This document shows positions 26,324 to 36,210 of a stretch of 64,000 nt of DNA, one piece after another. The position numbers and the translations under genes were made by a program. A model generated the notes under the pieces. The model saw only the letters and a program-made list of their open reading frames with translations, was not told where the DNA came from and did no database searches. Where the stretch lies: contig NZ_BBRB01000004.1 in the NCBI RefSeq assembly GCF_000975055.1, forward strand, positions 177,569 to 241,568. The letters run 5' to 3'. Origin of the DNA: Demequina sediminicola (GTDB taxonomy: Bacteria > Actinomycetota > Actinomycetes > Actinomycetales > Demequinaceae). Positions within the stretch are counted from its first letter, which is position 1. Every line of letters begins with the position of its first letter.

Positions 26324-27562
26324 ATGAGACCAACGCTCGACGTGCACTCTCAGCGGGTGTGGACCACTGTGATGGTCGCCATCATTGCCATGATTGTGTT
26401 CGCAATACTCGCCACTCGAGGTGGATCAGACGCGGACGAATCCGAGCCCGACGCCACCAGCGCGACGGGTGACGGCTGCAACACCGTCAACGCAGAGATT
26501 ATCCCGCTCGACACTCAGATCTCTGAGGCTCCTGGTACCTCATGCTTCAGCATCTCCGAAGAACTCGAGGTGCTGATCGGCGCCGCACCTCTCGATGCGG
26601 CAACGCCCATCACGCTCTCCGTCACGTCCGTTTCCGGCGAGTCGTTCGGCACGGCGAGCTCAACACCGGAGGCTGACGCTGAGATCACCGCGACGCTCCC
26701 TCCCGGCGGCTACCTCATCGAGGTTTCTCCGGCACAGGAGCCAGGCGACACTCCCCCGCCGTACCTCTTGTTCACCGAGACGTCCGTGCCGGAACCCACG
26801 CCCGACGTGGCGTCTACCGTCGACCTTCCCGCTGTCGATAGCTGCGGCGACACCGTCGCGGTAGTCGAGAGCACCGTGACGGCATCGGCTTCCTCTGACG
26901 ATCGCTGGTCGTGCGTCATCGTCTCCGAGCCGGTTTTCGCCAAAGTAGGTGTGGACTCACACCACTCGGACAGCTCGGCAGACCTGCGCGTGACCATTTT
27001 CTCCGACATCGGCGACGTGGTCGCGACCGGTGATGACGTCTTTGGCACCGATCCGGAAATCACCGCCGACCTGGTGCCCGGCACCTACTTCATTGAGGCG
27101 AGCGCGTGGCAGGACGGCACCTTCGACGACGCCGAGGTGTACTACGACGACACGGGCACCGTCATCCGCCATGCCGACCCCGCCGTGGGCAACATCGCGA
27201 TCACGCCAGCCGAGTGCGACGGCGCTCCTGCGCTCGAGGTAGGGCAGGCGTTGACTGAGGCTGACACCACCCAGTACCTGTGCTTGAGCCTGGACGATGC
27301 TGCACGGCTGACCATCGAAGCGGCAACCCTCGGTGAGCAGGACCTCGTGCTGGAAGTCCTGGGTTTCAACGACGCGAGTGCGTACCGACTCACCTGGGCA
27401 GACGGCAATCCGTACGTCGATGGGCTCGTCGATCGCGACCCGCTCATTGACTATGTGATCCCCGCTGGGACATGGATCGTGTCAGTAACCGACTTCTGGG
27501 GCAGCCCGGGCCAGAATTACGACATCCGGGTGTCCCCGAGTGAGGTTCGCACCACCCAATAG
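26324..27562 (+). CDS. Membrane-anchored extracellular protein with three PPC-like repeats
   Basis: A 412-residue acidic protein. One N-terminal TM segment (VWTTVMVAIIAMIVFAILA) acts as signal anchor. The outer part divides into three similar beta-rich units of about 110-130 residues. Each begins with a Cys (GCNTVNAEIIP, DSCGDTVAVVE, ECDGAPALEVG), has a second Cys about 25 residues on, and ends in a segment such as LPPGGYLIEVSP, LVPGTYFIEASA or IPAGTWIVSVTD. The G-T/G-Y-x-[IV]-x-[VA] ending is like bacterial pre-peptidase C-terminal (PPC) domains. No catalytic domain is present, so a binding or structural role at the surface is likely. No clear ribosome-binding site precedes the ATG. Confidence 0.7.
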   Translation: MRPTLDVHSQRVWTTVMVAIIAMIVFAILATRGGSDADESEPDATSATGDGCNTVNAEIIPLDTQISEAPGTSCFSISEELEVLIGAAPLDAATPITLSVTSVSGESFGTASSTPEADAEITATLPPGGYLIEVSPAQEPGDTPPPYLLFTETSVPEPTPDVASTVDLPAVDSCGDTVAVVESTVTASASSDDRWSCVIVSEPVFAKVGVDSHHSDSSADLRVTIFSDIGDVVATGDDVFGTDPEITADLVPGTYFIEASAWQDGTFDDAEVYYDDTGTVIRHADPAVGNIAITPAECDGAPALEVGQALTEADTTQYLCLSLDDAARLTIEAATLGEQDLVLEVLGFNDASAYRLTWADGNPYVDGLVDRDPLIDYVIPAGTWIVSVTDFWGSPGQNYDIRVSPSEVRTTQ

Positions 27563-27583
27563 AGGCGCCACCCTGCGCGCGAT

Positions 27584-30500
27584 CTACGCGACGTCCTCGT
27601 CTCTCAGACGCTGAGAGATCACCGTCGTCACGCCGTCACCGCGCATAGTGACGCCATACAGTGCGTCGGCGATCTCCATCGTGCGCTTCTGGTGCGTGAT
27701 GACAATGAGCTGGCTGTCCTCTTGGAGCTCACTAAAGATCTCCAACAGGCGGCCAAGGTTCACGTCATCGAGCGCGGCCTCAACCTCGTCCATCACGTAG
27801 AACGGACTAGGCCGAGCCTTAAAGATCGACACCAGCATCGCGACCGCGGTCAATGAACGTTCTCCACCAGACAGCAGCGAGAGCCGCTTGACTTTTTTGC
27901 CGGCAGGGCGGGCCTCGACTTCAATGCCTGTCGTCAGCATGTTCTGCGGATCCGTCAGCACCAACTTGCCTTCGCCTCCGGGGAACAGCCGCGGGAAGAT
28001 CCGGTCAAACTGCTTGGCCGTGTCCTCGAACGCCTCCGCAAACACCCTTTCGACGCGCTCGTCGATCTCGCGCACAATCTCCAAAAGGTCCTCGCGCGAC
28101 TTCTTAATGTCGGCAAGTTGGTCTTGCAAAAATGTGTGGCGTTCCTCAAGGGCCGCGAACTCTTCGAGTGCCAGCGGGTTCACTCGACCCAACTGCCCCA
28201 TCGCCCGTTCAGCAGCACGCAGGCGCTTCTCCTGACGCTCTCGCACATACGGCTCGGTCGGCATGGTGCCGTCCTCGTCCGCCTCACCATCGGTCACAGG
28301 GACGGGCACCTGCGGGCCGTACTCCTCGACAAGTTGATCGGGATCCATGCTCAAGTCGTCAACACAACGCTGTTCAAGCTGCTCCATGCGCACCTTGAGT
28401 TGGGCACGCATGACCTCATCGCGGTGGGCATCATCGGTGAGCCGACGGTGCTCATCGGCGAGCTGCTCGACCAGTGCTCGCACATCACCCAACTGCCCAG
28501 AGCGTTCCGCACGAGCCTGCTCCGCGGCAGCACGGGCGTCGTCTGCCTGTGCCACGGAACCGTCAATCGCCTTCAATGCATCGGTACATCCTGCGATCAC
28601 TTCGCGTGCGGCGACGGCCTGGCGCTCACGACGCTTGGCGGCCTCAGCGGCCTTGGCACGGGCGTCGCGCTCCGCGACGACTGCGCGTTCAAGAGACTCG
28701 GCTCGCGCGGCCAACGCGCGCGCACGTTCCTCAGCGGTCCGCAGCGCCAACCGGGCCTCAGTCTCCCGTGCCCGCGAAGCCCGCGCCTCCGCCTCATCAG
28801 CATCGCGCTTCTCCTGAGCCTCACGAGTATTGGACTCCGTCTGCTCCGGTTCCGCCTGCGCTGCGGCCAATCGCTCCGCCAGGCTCGCAAGCTCTTCAGA
28901 CTGGTCCTTCATGCGCGCCTGCGCGGCCTCAATCTGCACCACGAGGCGCTCAGAGTCCGCCTTCGCGGCACGCGCAGAGGCACCCAAGTGGCCCAGTTTG
29001 TCGGCCACGGAAGCCATCCGAGCATCGGCTTCATTGAGGCGGTTCAAGGTCACCTCGTGGTGACCTCGCGCTGCAGACTCGTCCTCCTGAGCCTTAGTGA
29101 GGGCGGCTTCGGTGGACTCGACCGTGGTCGCGGCAGCGTCACGCTTGGCCTTGGCCTCATCGAGCGCCGCCTGCATCTGCAACACGCTAGGCGCATCACC
29201 CGCTCCGCCCGATGCCGTATGCGAACCGAGGACATCGCCGCGGCGGGTGACCGCGGTGACCTCGGGAAGCGAGGCCACCAAGGATCGGGCGCTCGCCAAA
29301 TCATCCACGACGGCGACGCCGGACACCCGGGCTCGCACCGTCTCCGCAATTCCGCCCGCGCCGGTCACGACGTCCGATGCCCACACTGCGGTGGAGGGCA
29401 ACGTCACGTCAGGGTTGGTCACCTTCGCGGTGGGGTCAGCCACCACGAATCGCGCGCGCCCTGCGTCCTCGTCACGCAACCAGCGAATGGCATCAACGGC
29501 ATCCTCGACAGAGTCGACCGCAAGCGCATCGGCTAACGGCCCGAGGGCTGCTGCAATCGCGTCCTCCGCATCGGTTGCGACCTCAATGAGGGCGGCCACG
29601 GTGCCGCGAACCGACGTTGATCCGGCAGCGAGAAGTTCACCCGCCCCGTCCTTACGTGCGAGGGAAAGTTCCAATGCTTCGGCTTTCGCGGCCCACGTAT
29701 CCCGTTCACGCATCGACACATGGACAGCGTCCTTGAGTTCATCGCGTGCACTCTTCGCGGCCTCCCACGCCTCAGTGGCCGCCTCATGGAGGGAGTTGAG
29801 ATCCTCGTCGCTGTCCTCGTCCGATGCCACAGTCGTCTCAAGCGCTTTGAACTCGGTGGTGGCAACGTGGGCACGCTGGTCGGCATCGTCCTTGGCCTCA
29901 CGGAGCCGCCCAATCTCCTGCTCAGCGGCCTCGACTCGGCTACGACGTGCCGACACATCGCCGGCAAGTCGGGCCACACCCTCGCGACGGTCGGCCACGG
30001 ACCGCAACAAGTTCGCGAGGTGCTTCTCCGAGTTCTGTGCGACCTCTTCTGCTTCCCTACGCGACGCCTCGGCGAGTTCAAGTGCCTCCCCAGCGGCAGC
30101 AACTTCTGCATCAAGTTCAGTGGCAGCGACCCGCGCACGGTCAAGCTGCTCATCAAGATCAACCAAATCCGTGGGAGGAGCGCCATCACCAGCGCTGCCC
30201 AACATACGCAAGCGTTCCTGAGCGAGCGACTCCAAATTGCGCAGCCGCTCACGGATCGCACTCAACCGGTAATACACGTCGTTGGCGGCAGTCAGCGCAG
30301 GCGTCGCTTCAGCGGCGGCTCGCTCCAGGGTCGCCAACTGGTCCCGGGCCTCCCCCAGTTCCTTCTCCACCTGCGTCCTGCGCTCGATCAGCGCAGACTC
30401 ATCGGCTTTGCCAGCGTTCATCTGCGTACGCATCTGTGTCACATCATCGGCGAGCAACCGGGCACGTGAGTCCCGCACATCGACCTGAATCTGCTGGGCC

Positions 30501-31141
30501 TTGCGAGCGACATCGGCCTGCTTTCCCAAAGGACCGAGCTGGCGGCGGATCTCCGCCGTGAGGTCCTGCACGCGCGTCAGGTTGCCCTGCATCGAGTCCA
30601 ACTTACGCAGCGCCTTGTCTTTGCGACGGCGGTGCTTCAGGATTCCTGCGGCCTCTTCAATGAAATGCCGGCGCTCCTCGGGAGTCGCACGCAAGACTGA
30701 ATCGAGCTGGCCCTGGCCCACAATGACGTGCATCTCGCGGCCCAAACCTGAGTCACTGAGCAGGTCTTGGATGTCCATCAGACGGCAACTGGCGCCGTTG
30801 ATGGCGTACTCAGAGCCACCGGAACGGAACAAAGTACGGGAAATCGTGACTTCGGTGTACTCGATCGGCAGTGCGCCATCGGTGTTGTCAATGGTGAGTG
30901 ACACTTGCGCTCGGCCCAGTGGGGCACGCCCAGAAGTACCAGCGAAGATGACGTCATCCATCTTGCCGCCGCGCAGGGTTTTGGCCCCTTGCTCACCCAT
31001 CACCCACGACAGGGCATCGACCACATTGGACTTACCCGAACCGTTGGGGCCCACCACGCACGTCACGCCCGGCTCAAACTCCAGGGTCGTGGCGGACGCG
31101 AAAGACTTAAATCCGCGTAACGTCAGCGTTTTCAGGTGCAC
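27584..31141 (-). CDS. smc: Chromosome segregation protein SMC
   Basis: An 1185-residue SMC ATPase, the core of the condensin complex with ScpA/ScpB. N-terminal head with Walker A GPNGSGKSNVVDAL, then a long coiled coil rich in Ala, Glu and Arg. The hinge lies in about residues 500-650 (LAAGSTSVRGTVAALIEVAT). A returning coil and the C-terminal head follow, with signature motif LLSGGERSLTAVAML and Walker B PFYVMDEVEAALDD. Start GTG at 31141 (MHLKTLTLRGFKSFAS) is canonical. Long frames on the other strand here are shadows. Confidence 0.97.
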   Translation of the reverse strand: MHLKTLTLRGFKSFASATTLEFEPGVTCVVGPNGSGKSNVVDALSWVMGEQGAKTLRGGKMDDVIFAGTSGRAPLGRAQVSLTIDNTDGALPIEYTEVTISRTLFRSGGSEYAINGASCRLMDIQDLLSDSGLGREMHVIVGQGQLDSVLRATPEERRHFIEEAAGILKHRRRKDKALRKLDSMQGNLTRVQDLTAEIRRQLGPLGKQADVARKAQQIQVDVRDSRARLLADDVTQMRTQMNAGKADESALIERRTQVEKELGEARDQLATLERAAAEATPALTAANDVYYRLSAIRERLRNLESLAQERLRMLGSAGDGAPPTDLVDLDEQLDRARVAATELDAEVAAAGEALELAEASRREAEEVAQNSEKHLANLLRSVADRREGVARLAGDVSARRSRVEAAEQEIGRLREAKDDADQRAHVATTEFKALETTVASDEDSDEDLNSLHEAATEAWEAAKSARDELKDAVHVSMRERDTWAAKAEALELSLARKDGAGELLAAGSTSVRGTVAALIEVATDAEDAIAAALGPLADALAVDSVEDAVDAIRWLRDEDAGRARFVVADPTAKVTNPDVTLPSTAVWASDVVTGAGGIAETVRARVSGVAVVDDLASARSLVASLPEVTAVTRRGDVLGSHTASGGAGDAPSVLQMQAALDEAKAKRDAAATTVESTEAALTKAQEDESAARGHHEVTLNRLNEADARMASVADKLGHLGASARAAKADSERLVVQIEAAQARMKDQSEELASLAERLAAAQAEPEQTESNTREAQEKRDADEAEARASRARETEARLALRTAEERARALAARAESLERAVVAERDARAKAAEAAKRRERQAVAAREVIAGCTDALKAIDGSVAQADDARAAAEQARAERSGQLGDVRALVEQLADEHRRLTDDAHRDEVMRAQLKVRMEQLEQRCVDDLSMDPDQLVEEYGPQVPVPVTDGEADEDGTMPTEPYVRERQEKRLRAAERAMGQLGRVNPLALEEFAALEERHTFLQDQLADIKKSREDLLEIVREIDERVERVFAEAFEDTAKQFDRIFPRLFPGGEGKLVLTDPQNMLTTGIEVEARPAGKKVKRLSLLSGGERSLTAVAMLVSIFKARPSPFYVMDEVEAALDDVNLGRLLEIFSELQEDSQLIVITHQKRTMEIADALYGVTMRGDGVTTVISQRLRDEDVA

Positions 31142-31233
31142 GGGGCCAGCCTAGGGCACGGCTCCGCACAATCGTGCGAGGCCGCCCCTGGTCACAGCGT
31201 TCTCCGCAAACTATGACTGCAGACGGTGCAAGG

Positions 31234-31863
31234 TTAGCGAGAGGCTCCTGCAGACGCAGATGCCTGGTCCGGCAGAGCGGATTCGCCCACAGCGTCCGGC
31301 GAGGTGTTGAGCTGGGCCGCCTTGATCTTGGTGTCCATCAGCAGCGACTGACGCTTGGCACCCCAGTAGTCCATGACGGCAAACAGCACGCCAGAAACAA
31401 CGAAGGTGAAATGCAGGCCGATGCGCCATGCCACCGCTTCGTAATCCATGGACTTCCCGTCACCCGCTGCGACAAAGTCCTTGAGCAAGAGGATCACCGA
31501 GATCGCTACCAGCGAGCCGATGAGCTTCATCTTGAGACCAGAGAAGTCGACGGTGCCCATCCAGCTGGGACGGTCCTCCGAGTTCTCCGCGACAGTGATC
31601 TTGGACACGAAGTTCTCGTAGCCAGCAAAGATCACGATCAGAATGAGGTTGCCCAGTAGCGCAATATCGATCAAGGTCAAGATCTCGACAGTGACCTTGT
31701 CTGCAGGCGTCGACATCGAGAAGCCCTCGACCATCGCCCACAGTTCAGTAAAGAACTTGATCGTCACCAACACCAGGCCCACCAGCAAGCCCACGTACAT
31801 GGGCGCCAAGAGCCATCGTGAAGCAAAGAGGCTCCTTTCGAGCCCATCTTCGATCTTGCTCAT
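31234..31863 (-). CDS. UPF0114/YqhA-like membrane protein
   Basis: A 209-residue protein of the UPF0114 (YqhA, TIGR00645-type) family. Typical parts are the N-terminal LERSLFASRWLLAPMYVGL, then EILTLIDIALLGNLILIVIF and GYENFVSKI. The middle stretch SWMGTVDFSGLKMKLIGSLV is also highly conserved. Four TM helices are evident. Function is unknown, though remote similarity to ion-channel-like proteins has been suggested for the family. The ATG at 31863 overlaps the ndk stop (TGATG); a GTG one codon earlier is an alternative. Co-transcribed with ndk. Confidence 0.85.
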   Translation of the reverse strand: MSKIEDGLERSLFASRWLLAPMYVGLLVGLVLVTIKFFTELWAMVEGFSMSTPADKVTVEILTLIDIALLGNLILIVIFAGYENFVSKITVAENSEDRPSWMGTVDFSGLKMKLIGSLVAISVILLLKDFVAAGDGKSMDYEAVAWRIGLHFTFVVSGVLFAVMDYWGAKRQSLLMDTKIKAAQLNTSPDAVGESALPDQASASAGASR

Positions 31864-32309
31864 CACAGGCCGGGGAACCAGATCGCAATCTCACGCGCTG
31901 CTGACTCGGGCGAGTCCGAGCCGTGCACGAGGTTCTGCAGGACCTTCGTGGGCCACTGGCGTCCGAGGTCACCGCGAATGGTGCCAGGGGCTGCAGTGGT
32001 GGGGTCCGTGGCGCCAGCGAGCGATCGGAAGCCCTCGATCACACGGTCACCCTCGGCAACGATGGCGAGCGTGGGACCCGACAGCATGAACTCCACCAGT
32101 GGCTCATAGAACGGCTTGCCCACGTGCTCTTCATAGTGCTGCTCAAGGAGTTCAGGGGTCGCCGTACGCAACTCGACAGCGGCGAGCGTGTAGCCCTTGG
32201 CCTCGATGCGGCGGAGGATCTCACCGGAAAGGCCGCGCTTCACACCATCAGGCTTGACCAGGATGAGCGTGCGTTCGGTCGCGGCAGTCGCGTCTTTGGA
32301 GTCAGTCAT
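31863..32309 (-). CDS. ndk: Nucleoside diphosphate kinase
   Basis: A 148-residue NDP kinase that equilibrates nucleoside triphosphates through a phospho-His intermediate. The start [20 protein letters not shown] is canonical. The active-site His lies in [19 protein letters not shown]. It is somewhat longer than the 136-140 residue norm because of an N-terminal Asp/Ala/Thr stretch. ATG at 32309; an upstream GTG/ATG at 32333 is less likely. Divergent from apt across 96 bp. Confidence 0.96.
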   Translation of the reverse strand: MTDSKDATAATERTLILVKPDGVKRGLSGEILRRIEAKGYTLAAVELRTATPELLEQHYEEHVGKPFYEPLVEFMLSGPTLAIVAEGDRVIEGFRSLAGATDPTTAAPGTIRGDLGRQWPTKVLQNLVHGSDSPESAAREIAIWFPGL

Positions 32310-32405
32310 GGCGACGAGGATACCTGGCCCCACACTCCTCGGGGTGCGCGGACTGCCCTGACATTCAGATCAGCGTCCCGAGGCCGCACGTGGCACCATA
32401 GCGAG

Positions 32406-32918
32406 GTGATCACCCTGGATGACTTTGAGACGTTCCCCGACTTTCCTGTACCGGGCGTCCTGTTCTACGACATCTCCCCCATCCTCGCGGACCCCGAGCT
32501 GTTCCGGGATGCGTGTGCGCAACTCACTCCCCCGGAGGCGGTCGACGTCGTCGTGGGCGTCGATGCCCGCGGATTCATCTTTGCCCCTGTGATCGCGCAG
32601 AGCCTCAACGTGGGCATGGCGATGGTGCGCAAGAAAGGCAAGTTGCCCGGAGAGCTCCTTGAAGCCGATGCGACCATCGAGTACGGAGCATCGGAACTCG
32701 TGCTTGACCCGCGTGGCGTCGCGGGTCAGCGCGTCCTCGTCATCGACGACGTTCTTGCCACGGGCGGTACAGCACTCGCGGTCGCGGACATGCTCGAGCG
32801 CGCGGGGGCCGCAAGCGTACAGTTCAGCTTTTTGATGGAGATCGAAGCGCTGAAAGGCCGCGAGCGACTTGCAGGGCACGGAGTGCTCTCAGCAGTCCAG
32901 GTGCCCGCCACGGACTAG
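32406..32918 (+). CDS. apt: Adenine phosphoribosyltransferase
   Basis: A 170-residue type I phosphoribosyltransferase converting adenine and PRPP to AMP (purine salvage). Diagnostic parts are FPDFPVPGVLFYDISPIL (N-terminus), GVDARGFIFAPVIA, VRKKGKLPG, and the PRPP-binding VLVIDDVLATGGTALA. The GTG at 32406-32408 begins the usual N-terminus; no Shine-Dalgarno is evident, so the message may be leaderless. A much longer upstream frame is a shadow of ndk. The only plus-strand gene in this part of the core block. Confidence 0.93.
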   Translation: MITLDDFETFPDFPVPGVLFYDISPILADPELFRDACAQLTPPEAVDVVVGVDARGFIFAPVIAQSLNVGMAMVRKKGKLPGELLEADATIEYGASELVLDPRGVAGQRVLVIDDVLATGGTALAVADMLERAGAASVQFSFLMEIEALKGRERLAGHGVLSAVQVPATD

Positions 32919-32959
32919 AGCGACTCTCTCCGGTCCTGCCGTCGGCTGGCCGTTGAACC

Positions 32960-33433
32960 CTAGTCCCGGTCGCTGACGCGCACCCAGCGGGCGCCTACAA
33001 AGACGCTGGGCACCAGGATCAACGTGGCGCAGAGAGTTTGGAACAGCACGAAGCCCAAGTTGGGGTCCTGCGGCACCGGAGCTTGCTCGTTCACCCACTG
33101 TGAGTGTGTCGCGATAGAGAAAATGAGCGACACCACCCCGATGACGGCAATCAGCACACCTGCCCACAGCGGCAGTTGGCGAGTGTCAGGGGTGTCGCGC
33201 AGATGTCGCGCCCACGTGCGGGCCGCATAACGGTCCAGGAACCCGACTAGGCACAAGCCCGCGAAGAGCGTCACATATGTCGTCACCGGGACCGAGCCAT
33301 TTCCCTGCCCCTGAACCTCTGCAGCATTCACGAGCGTCACGCGTTCAAGGGACCACCAGACCATCGCGACGCCAATGGTGCCACCGGCAAGGGCCGCCGC
33401 CATCCTCTTGAGTAGCGCGCGTGCTGGTGTCAC
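32960..33433 (-). CDS. Four-TM membrane protein, unknown function
   Basis: A 157-residue membrane protein with four hydrophobic helices (about residues 12-28, 50-67, 88-108 and 128-148). A conserved-looking loop (DRYAARTWARHLRDTPDTRQ) lies between helices 2 and 3. No family recognised. GTG start at 33431-33433 overlaps the DUF4233 stop (GTGA). It is therefore translationally coupled to the folC-DUF4233 operon and convergent with apt. Confidence 0.7.
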   Translation of the reverse strand: MTPARALLKRMAAALAGGTIGVAMVWWSLERVTLVNAAEVQGQGNGSVPVTTYVTLFAGLCLVGFLDRYAARTWARHLRDTPDTRQLPLWAGVLIAVIGVVSLIFSIATHSQWVNEQAPVPQDPNLGFVLFQTLCATLILVPSVFVGARWVRVSDRD

Positions 33434-33918
33434 GCAGACTCTCCGGCGTTGCTCCGCCCGCCCACCTCGTCAGCGCCGTTCGCGTCGGTGGCTTCGTGAG
33501 CGGCGTCGAACTCCGCACGCTCCCGATCAATCTTGGTTCCGAGGCGCAGACCCATGATCCAGATCGCGAGAAAAACAACACCGATCACGGTGATCGCCGT
33601 ATCGAGGAATCCCCCGAGCAGCAAAGGAACCTGCATCGCCCAGCCCAGTGGCCGGCCCCAGGACTTTGACTGCTGGCCGGAAGCCCAAGCCATCAGCAGC
33701 GTGACCACAAGCCCGCCGCCAAGAATCCACGGCACAGGTGCGTCGATCAGCCCGCCGCGAGCAAGGCCCCACAGCAGGAGCGTTGCGAAAAGGGCGCAGA
33801 AGGCTTCCAGCAGCAGCACGGCCTGAGTAAAGACCAGGGCCGCGGAGCGCTTCTTCACTATCCGTGGCGCGTCAGAGGCCTCGGGTGCAGGGGGTTCCTG
33901 TGATTCTTCTGTGCTCAA
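33430..33918 (-). CDS. DUF4233 membrane protein
   Basis: A 162-residue protein with an acidic N-terminus, four TM helices and an acidic C-terminal tail. The stretch LVFTQAVLLLEAFCALFATL and the closing IWIMGLRLGTKIDRERAEF are hallmarks of DUF4233, an actinobacterial family nearly always located directly after folC. Function unknown. Its ATG overlaps the folC stop by 4 bp. Confidence 0.9.
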   Translation of the reverse strand: MSTEESQEPPAPEASDAPRIVKKRSAALVFTQAVLLLEAFCALFATLLLWGLARGGLIDAPVPWILGGGLVVTLLMAWASGQQSKSWGRPLGWAMQVPLLLGGFLDTAITVIGVVFLAIWIMGLRLGTKIDRERAEFDAAHEATDANGADEVGGRSNAGESA

Positions 33919-35321
33919 CGTGCTTGGCCCATCCCCTTGCGCTCATCCGCACGCATCAGAATGCGCACCTCAGAGATCAGGGTGACCGAGCCCACCGCGA
34001 GGACTCCTGCACCCATGTCATGATCGCGTTCAGTGATCTGCACGGCCTGATCCAGGGCATCGGGCAGGCTACTCGCGACAGTGACGCGGTCCTCGCCAAA
34101 GATAGGAATCGCGATCTCAGCCAGTTCATCCACGGGGATCGCACGAGGCGAGTTCGAGGCGGTCAGCACGACGTGGTCCAGTGCCGGCTCGAGGCCACCG
34201 AGGATCCCCTCGGCGTCCTTGTCCTGCAAAATGCCCACCACACCCACCAGGGCTTCAAAAGTGAACGATTCCTCAAGCGCTCCCACCAACGCGTCGACCC
34301 CAGCCGAGTTGTGAGCGGCATCGACCAACACCATCGGCGATGTGCGCACTGCCTCCAGACGTCCCGGCGACGTCACTGCAGCAAAGCCTGCCTCCACAGT
34401 CTCGCCTGAGAGCGCGAACACCTCACCGCCGTCGGCCAGGAGGGCTTCCACTGCCGCGAGCGCCAACAGTGCATTGCTTGCCTGGTAGGCGCCGTAGAGA
34501 GGCACGAACACGTCCGCGTAAGTAGCCGCGGTCGTACGTAGCGTGACCAACTGCCCGCCGACGCCAGGCTGACGTTCGACGACCTCAAGGTCGATGCCTT
34601 CCCAGCGAGCGCGCGCGTTGTTGTCGTCCACCGCCTGGTACAGAACTGGCAGCACGGACTCGGCCTGCTCCGCAATGACAGATGCGGCTCCGGGCTTGAT
34701 GATGCCCGCCTTCTCGGTAGCGATCTCGGTGAGTGTGTTGCCGAGCCACTGTGCGTGGTCCATGGAGACGGACGTGACAACGGAAACGTCGCCGTCGGCC
34801 ACGTTCGTGGCGTCCCACACTCCTCCCATGCCGACCTCGATGACCGCCACGTCCACCGGGGTATCAGCGAACGCTGCATACGCCAGCACCACGAGTACCT
34901 CAAAGAAACTCAGCCGCGGGCCGCCGTCCTTGATGGACTTGGCGTCCACCAAGTGGATGATCGGGGCGACCTCAGTCCACAAGCGGATGAAGTCCTCCTG
35001 CGAGATGGGTTCTCCGTCAATCTGGATACGCTCGCGCACCGTCGTCAGGTGCGGCGACGTGAACAGCCCTGTGCGGAGCCCATGTTCACGCACGAGCGAC
35101 TCCGCCATGCGGGCAGTGGACGTCTTGCCATTGGTACCGGTGAGGTGAATCACCTTGTACGAATGCTGGGGGTCCCCGAGGAGTGCGCACACGTCGCGGA
35201 CGCGATCGAGGGTAGGTTCAAAGGAGTGCTCGGGGTTGCGCGAGATGATGTGCTGATAAATCTCCCGCTCGGCCTCGTCCGGGGACAGGCCGCCAAGCAT
35301 GAGGTCGTTGGACTCAGGCAT
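33915..35321 (-). CDS. folC: Folylpolyglutamate / dihydrofolate synthase
   Basis: A 468-residue Mur-ligase-like enzyme that adds glutamate to folates (and to dihydropteroate). Visible motifs are the P-loop HLTGTNGKTSTARM, TSPHLTTVRERIQIDG, EVGMGGVWDATN, SVSMDHAQWLGNT and VLVDAAHNSAGVDALV. Length and order are normal. In related genomes folC directly follows ileS; here about 16.5 kb of accessory genes plus an alpha/beta hydrolase separate them. Confidence 0.95.
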   Translation of the reverse strand: MPESNDLMLGGLSPDEAEREIYQHIISRNPEHSFEPTLDRVRDVCALLGDPQHSYKVIHLTGTNGKTSTARMAESLVREHGLRTGLFTSPHLTTVRERIQIDGEPISQEDFIRLWTEVAPIIHLVDAKSIKDGGPRLSFFEVLVVLAYAAFADTPVDVAVIEVGMGGVWDATNVADGDVSVVTSVSMDHAQWLGNTLTEIATEKAGIIKPGAASVIAEQAESVLPVLYQAVDDNNARARWEGIDLEVVERQPGVGGQLVTLRTTAATYADVFVPLYGAYQASNALLALAAVEALLADGGEVFALSGETVEAGFAAVTSPGRLEAVRTSPMVLVDAAHNSAGVDALVGALEESFTFEALVGVVGILQDKDAEGILGGLEPALDHVVLTASNSPRAIPVDELAEIAIPIFGEDRVTVASSLPDALDQAVQITERDHDMGAGVLAVGSVTLISEVRILMRADERKGMGQAR

Positions 35322-35364
35322 AAGGTCTAGTGTCCCACGCTGCGATGAGACTCGGGGCTACTAC

Positions 35365-36210
35365 CTACGTAGCGCTGACGCCCGTCAGGAAACCGGAGAG
35401 CTCAGCCCAGGCCTCACGGCGCAGCTTCTCGCCCTCGTGATGGTCCTGCACCCACCAGTAGTGCTTGACGTCGTCACCCATCGAACGGCCCGACGCATGA
35501 GGCATCAAAGCCTCGTAGCGCTGGGCGTTCAACGCGGGAGCAGCATTGGTGTCCGCACCACCCCACAACACGAGCGCGGGAACGGTGACGTTCGACAGCG
35601 ACTCCTCGGTCACCAGGCGCCCCACACTCGGAGCAAGCATCGCGATACGGCCGATGCGCGGGTCGGCTACGTCGGCGCCAGCGTCAGCAAAAACCGCGGC
35701 CAGGGCAGGCCCCGGGTAGCGTTGCGCCAAACGGTTGCGGAGGTCGGGCATTTCAGGCAGTGGCGGCATCGGTGAGTCGCCCTGGAGGATGTTGCCGAAC
35801 ACCTCGGGGTCGATCTTGGCCCCTGCGAGAGCCGCACAGGTATAGCCCCCGAGCGAGAACCCTGCAGCACTGATGCGGGCCTCATCGATGGAGAGTTCCT
35901 TGAGAGCCCAGTCGAGTGCGAAGGAAAGATCACGGGGGCGTTCCCACACAAAGGCAAAGCCCTCGGGCAGGTACTTGTCCTGAGCATTGTTCCCGTGATG
36001 GTCAACACCAATGACCGTGTGGCCTTCTGCGACGAGGGCGCGCGCCAACCACGTGAGGTCCGACACCTGGCCGCCCGTGCCATGAGAGAGCAGGGTCAGC
36101 GGTGTAGGGCCCTCGACGTCAGGTTCCCAGACCGTGAGGCGCACTGGTCGAGGCTGAGTGGAGTCAATCCAAGAACGGCGGGATTCATCCGCCATGGCAA
36201 CTTTGCGCAT
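35365..36210 (-). CDS. Alpha/beta hydrolase (dienelactone-hydrolase/PAF-acetylhydrolase-like)
   Basis: A 281-residue alpha/beta hydrolase. Oxyanion-hole region LLSHGTGGQVSD, nucleophile elbow ISAAGFSLGGYTCAAL (Ser), an acidic residue in LVLWGGADTNAAPA and a C-terminal VQDHHEGEKL with the likely catalytic His. The pattern is that of putative lipases/carboxylesterases resembling platelet-activating-factor acetylhydrolases. No signal peptide. The substrate is unknown. It lies 43 bp upstream of folC and divergent from the allophanate hydrolase gene, marking the left edge of the accessory island. Confidence 0.8.
   Translation of the reverse strand: MRKVAMADESRRSWIDSTQPRPVRLTVWEPDVEGPTPLTLLSHGTGGQVSDLTWLARALVAEGHTVIGVDHHGNNAQDKYLPEGFAFVWERPRDLSFALDWALKELSIDEARISAAGFSLGGYTCAALAGAKIDPEVFGNILQGDSPMPPLPEMPDLRNRLAQRYPGPALAAVFADAGADVADPRIGRIAMLAPSVGRLVTEESLSNVTVPALVLWGGADTNAAPALNAQRYEALMPHASGRSMGDDVKHYWWVQDHHEGEKLRREAWAELSGFLTGVSAT

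Noticed and set aside
28118..29536. Long open frame (472 codons) on the plus strand opposite smc
   Set aside because: It is antisense to the conserved SMC coding sequence, has no recognisable domain and no ribosome-binding site; high GC makes such shadow frames common.
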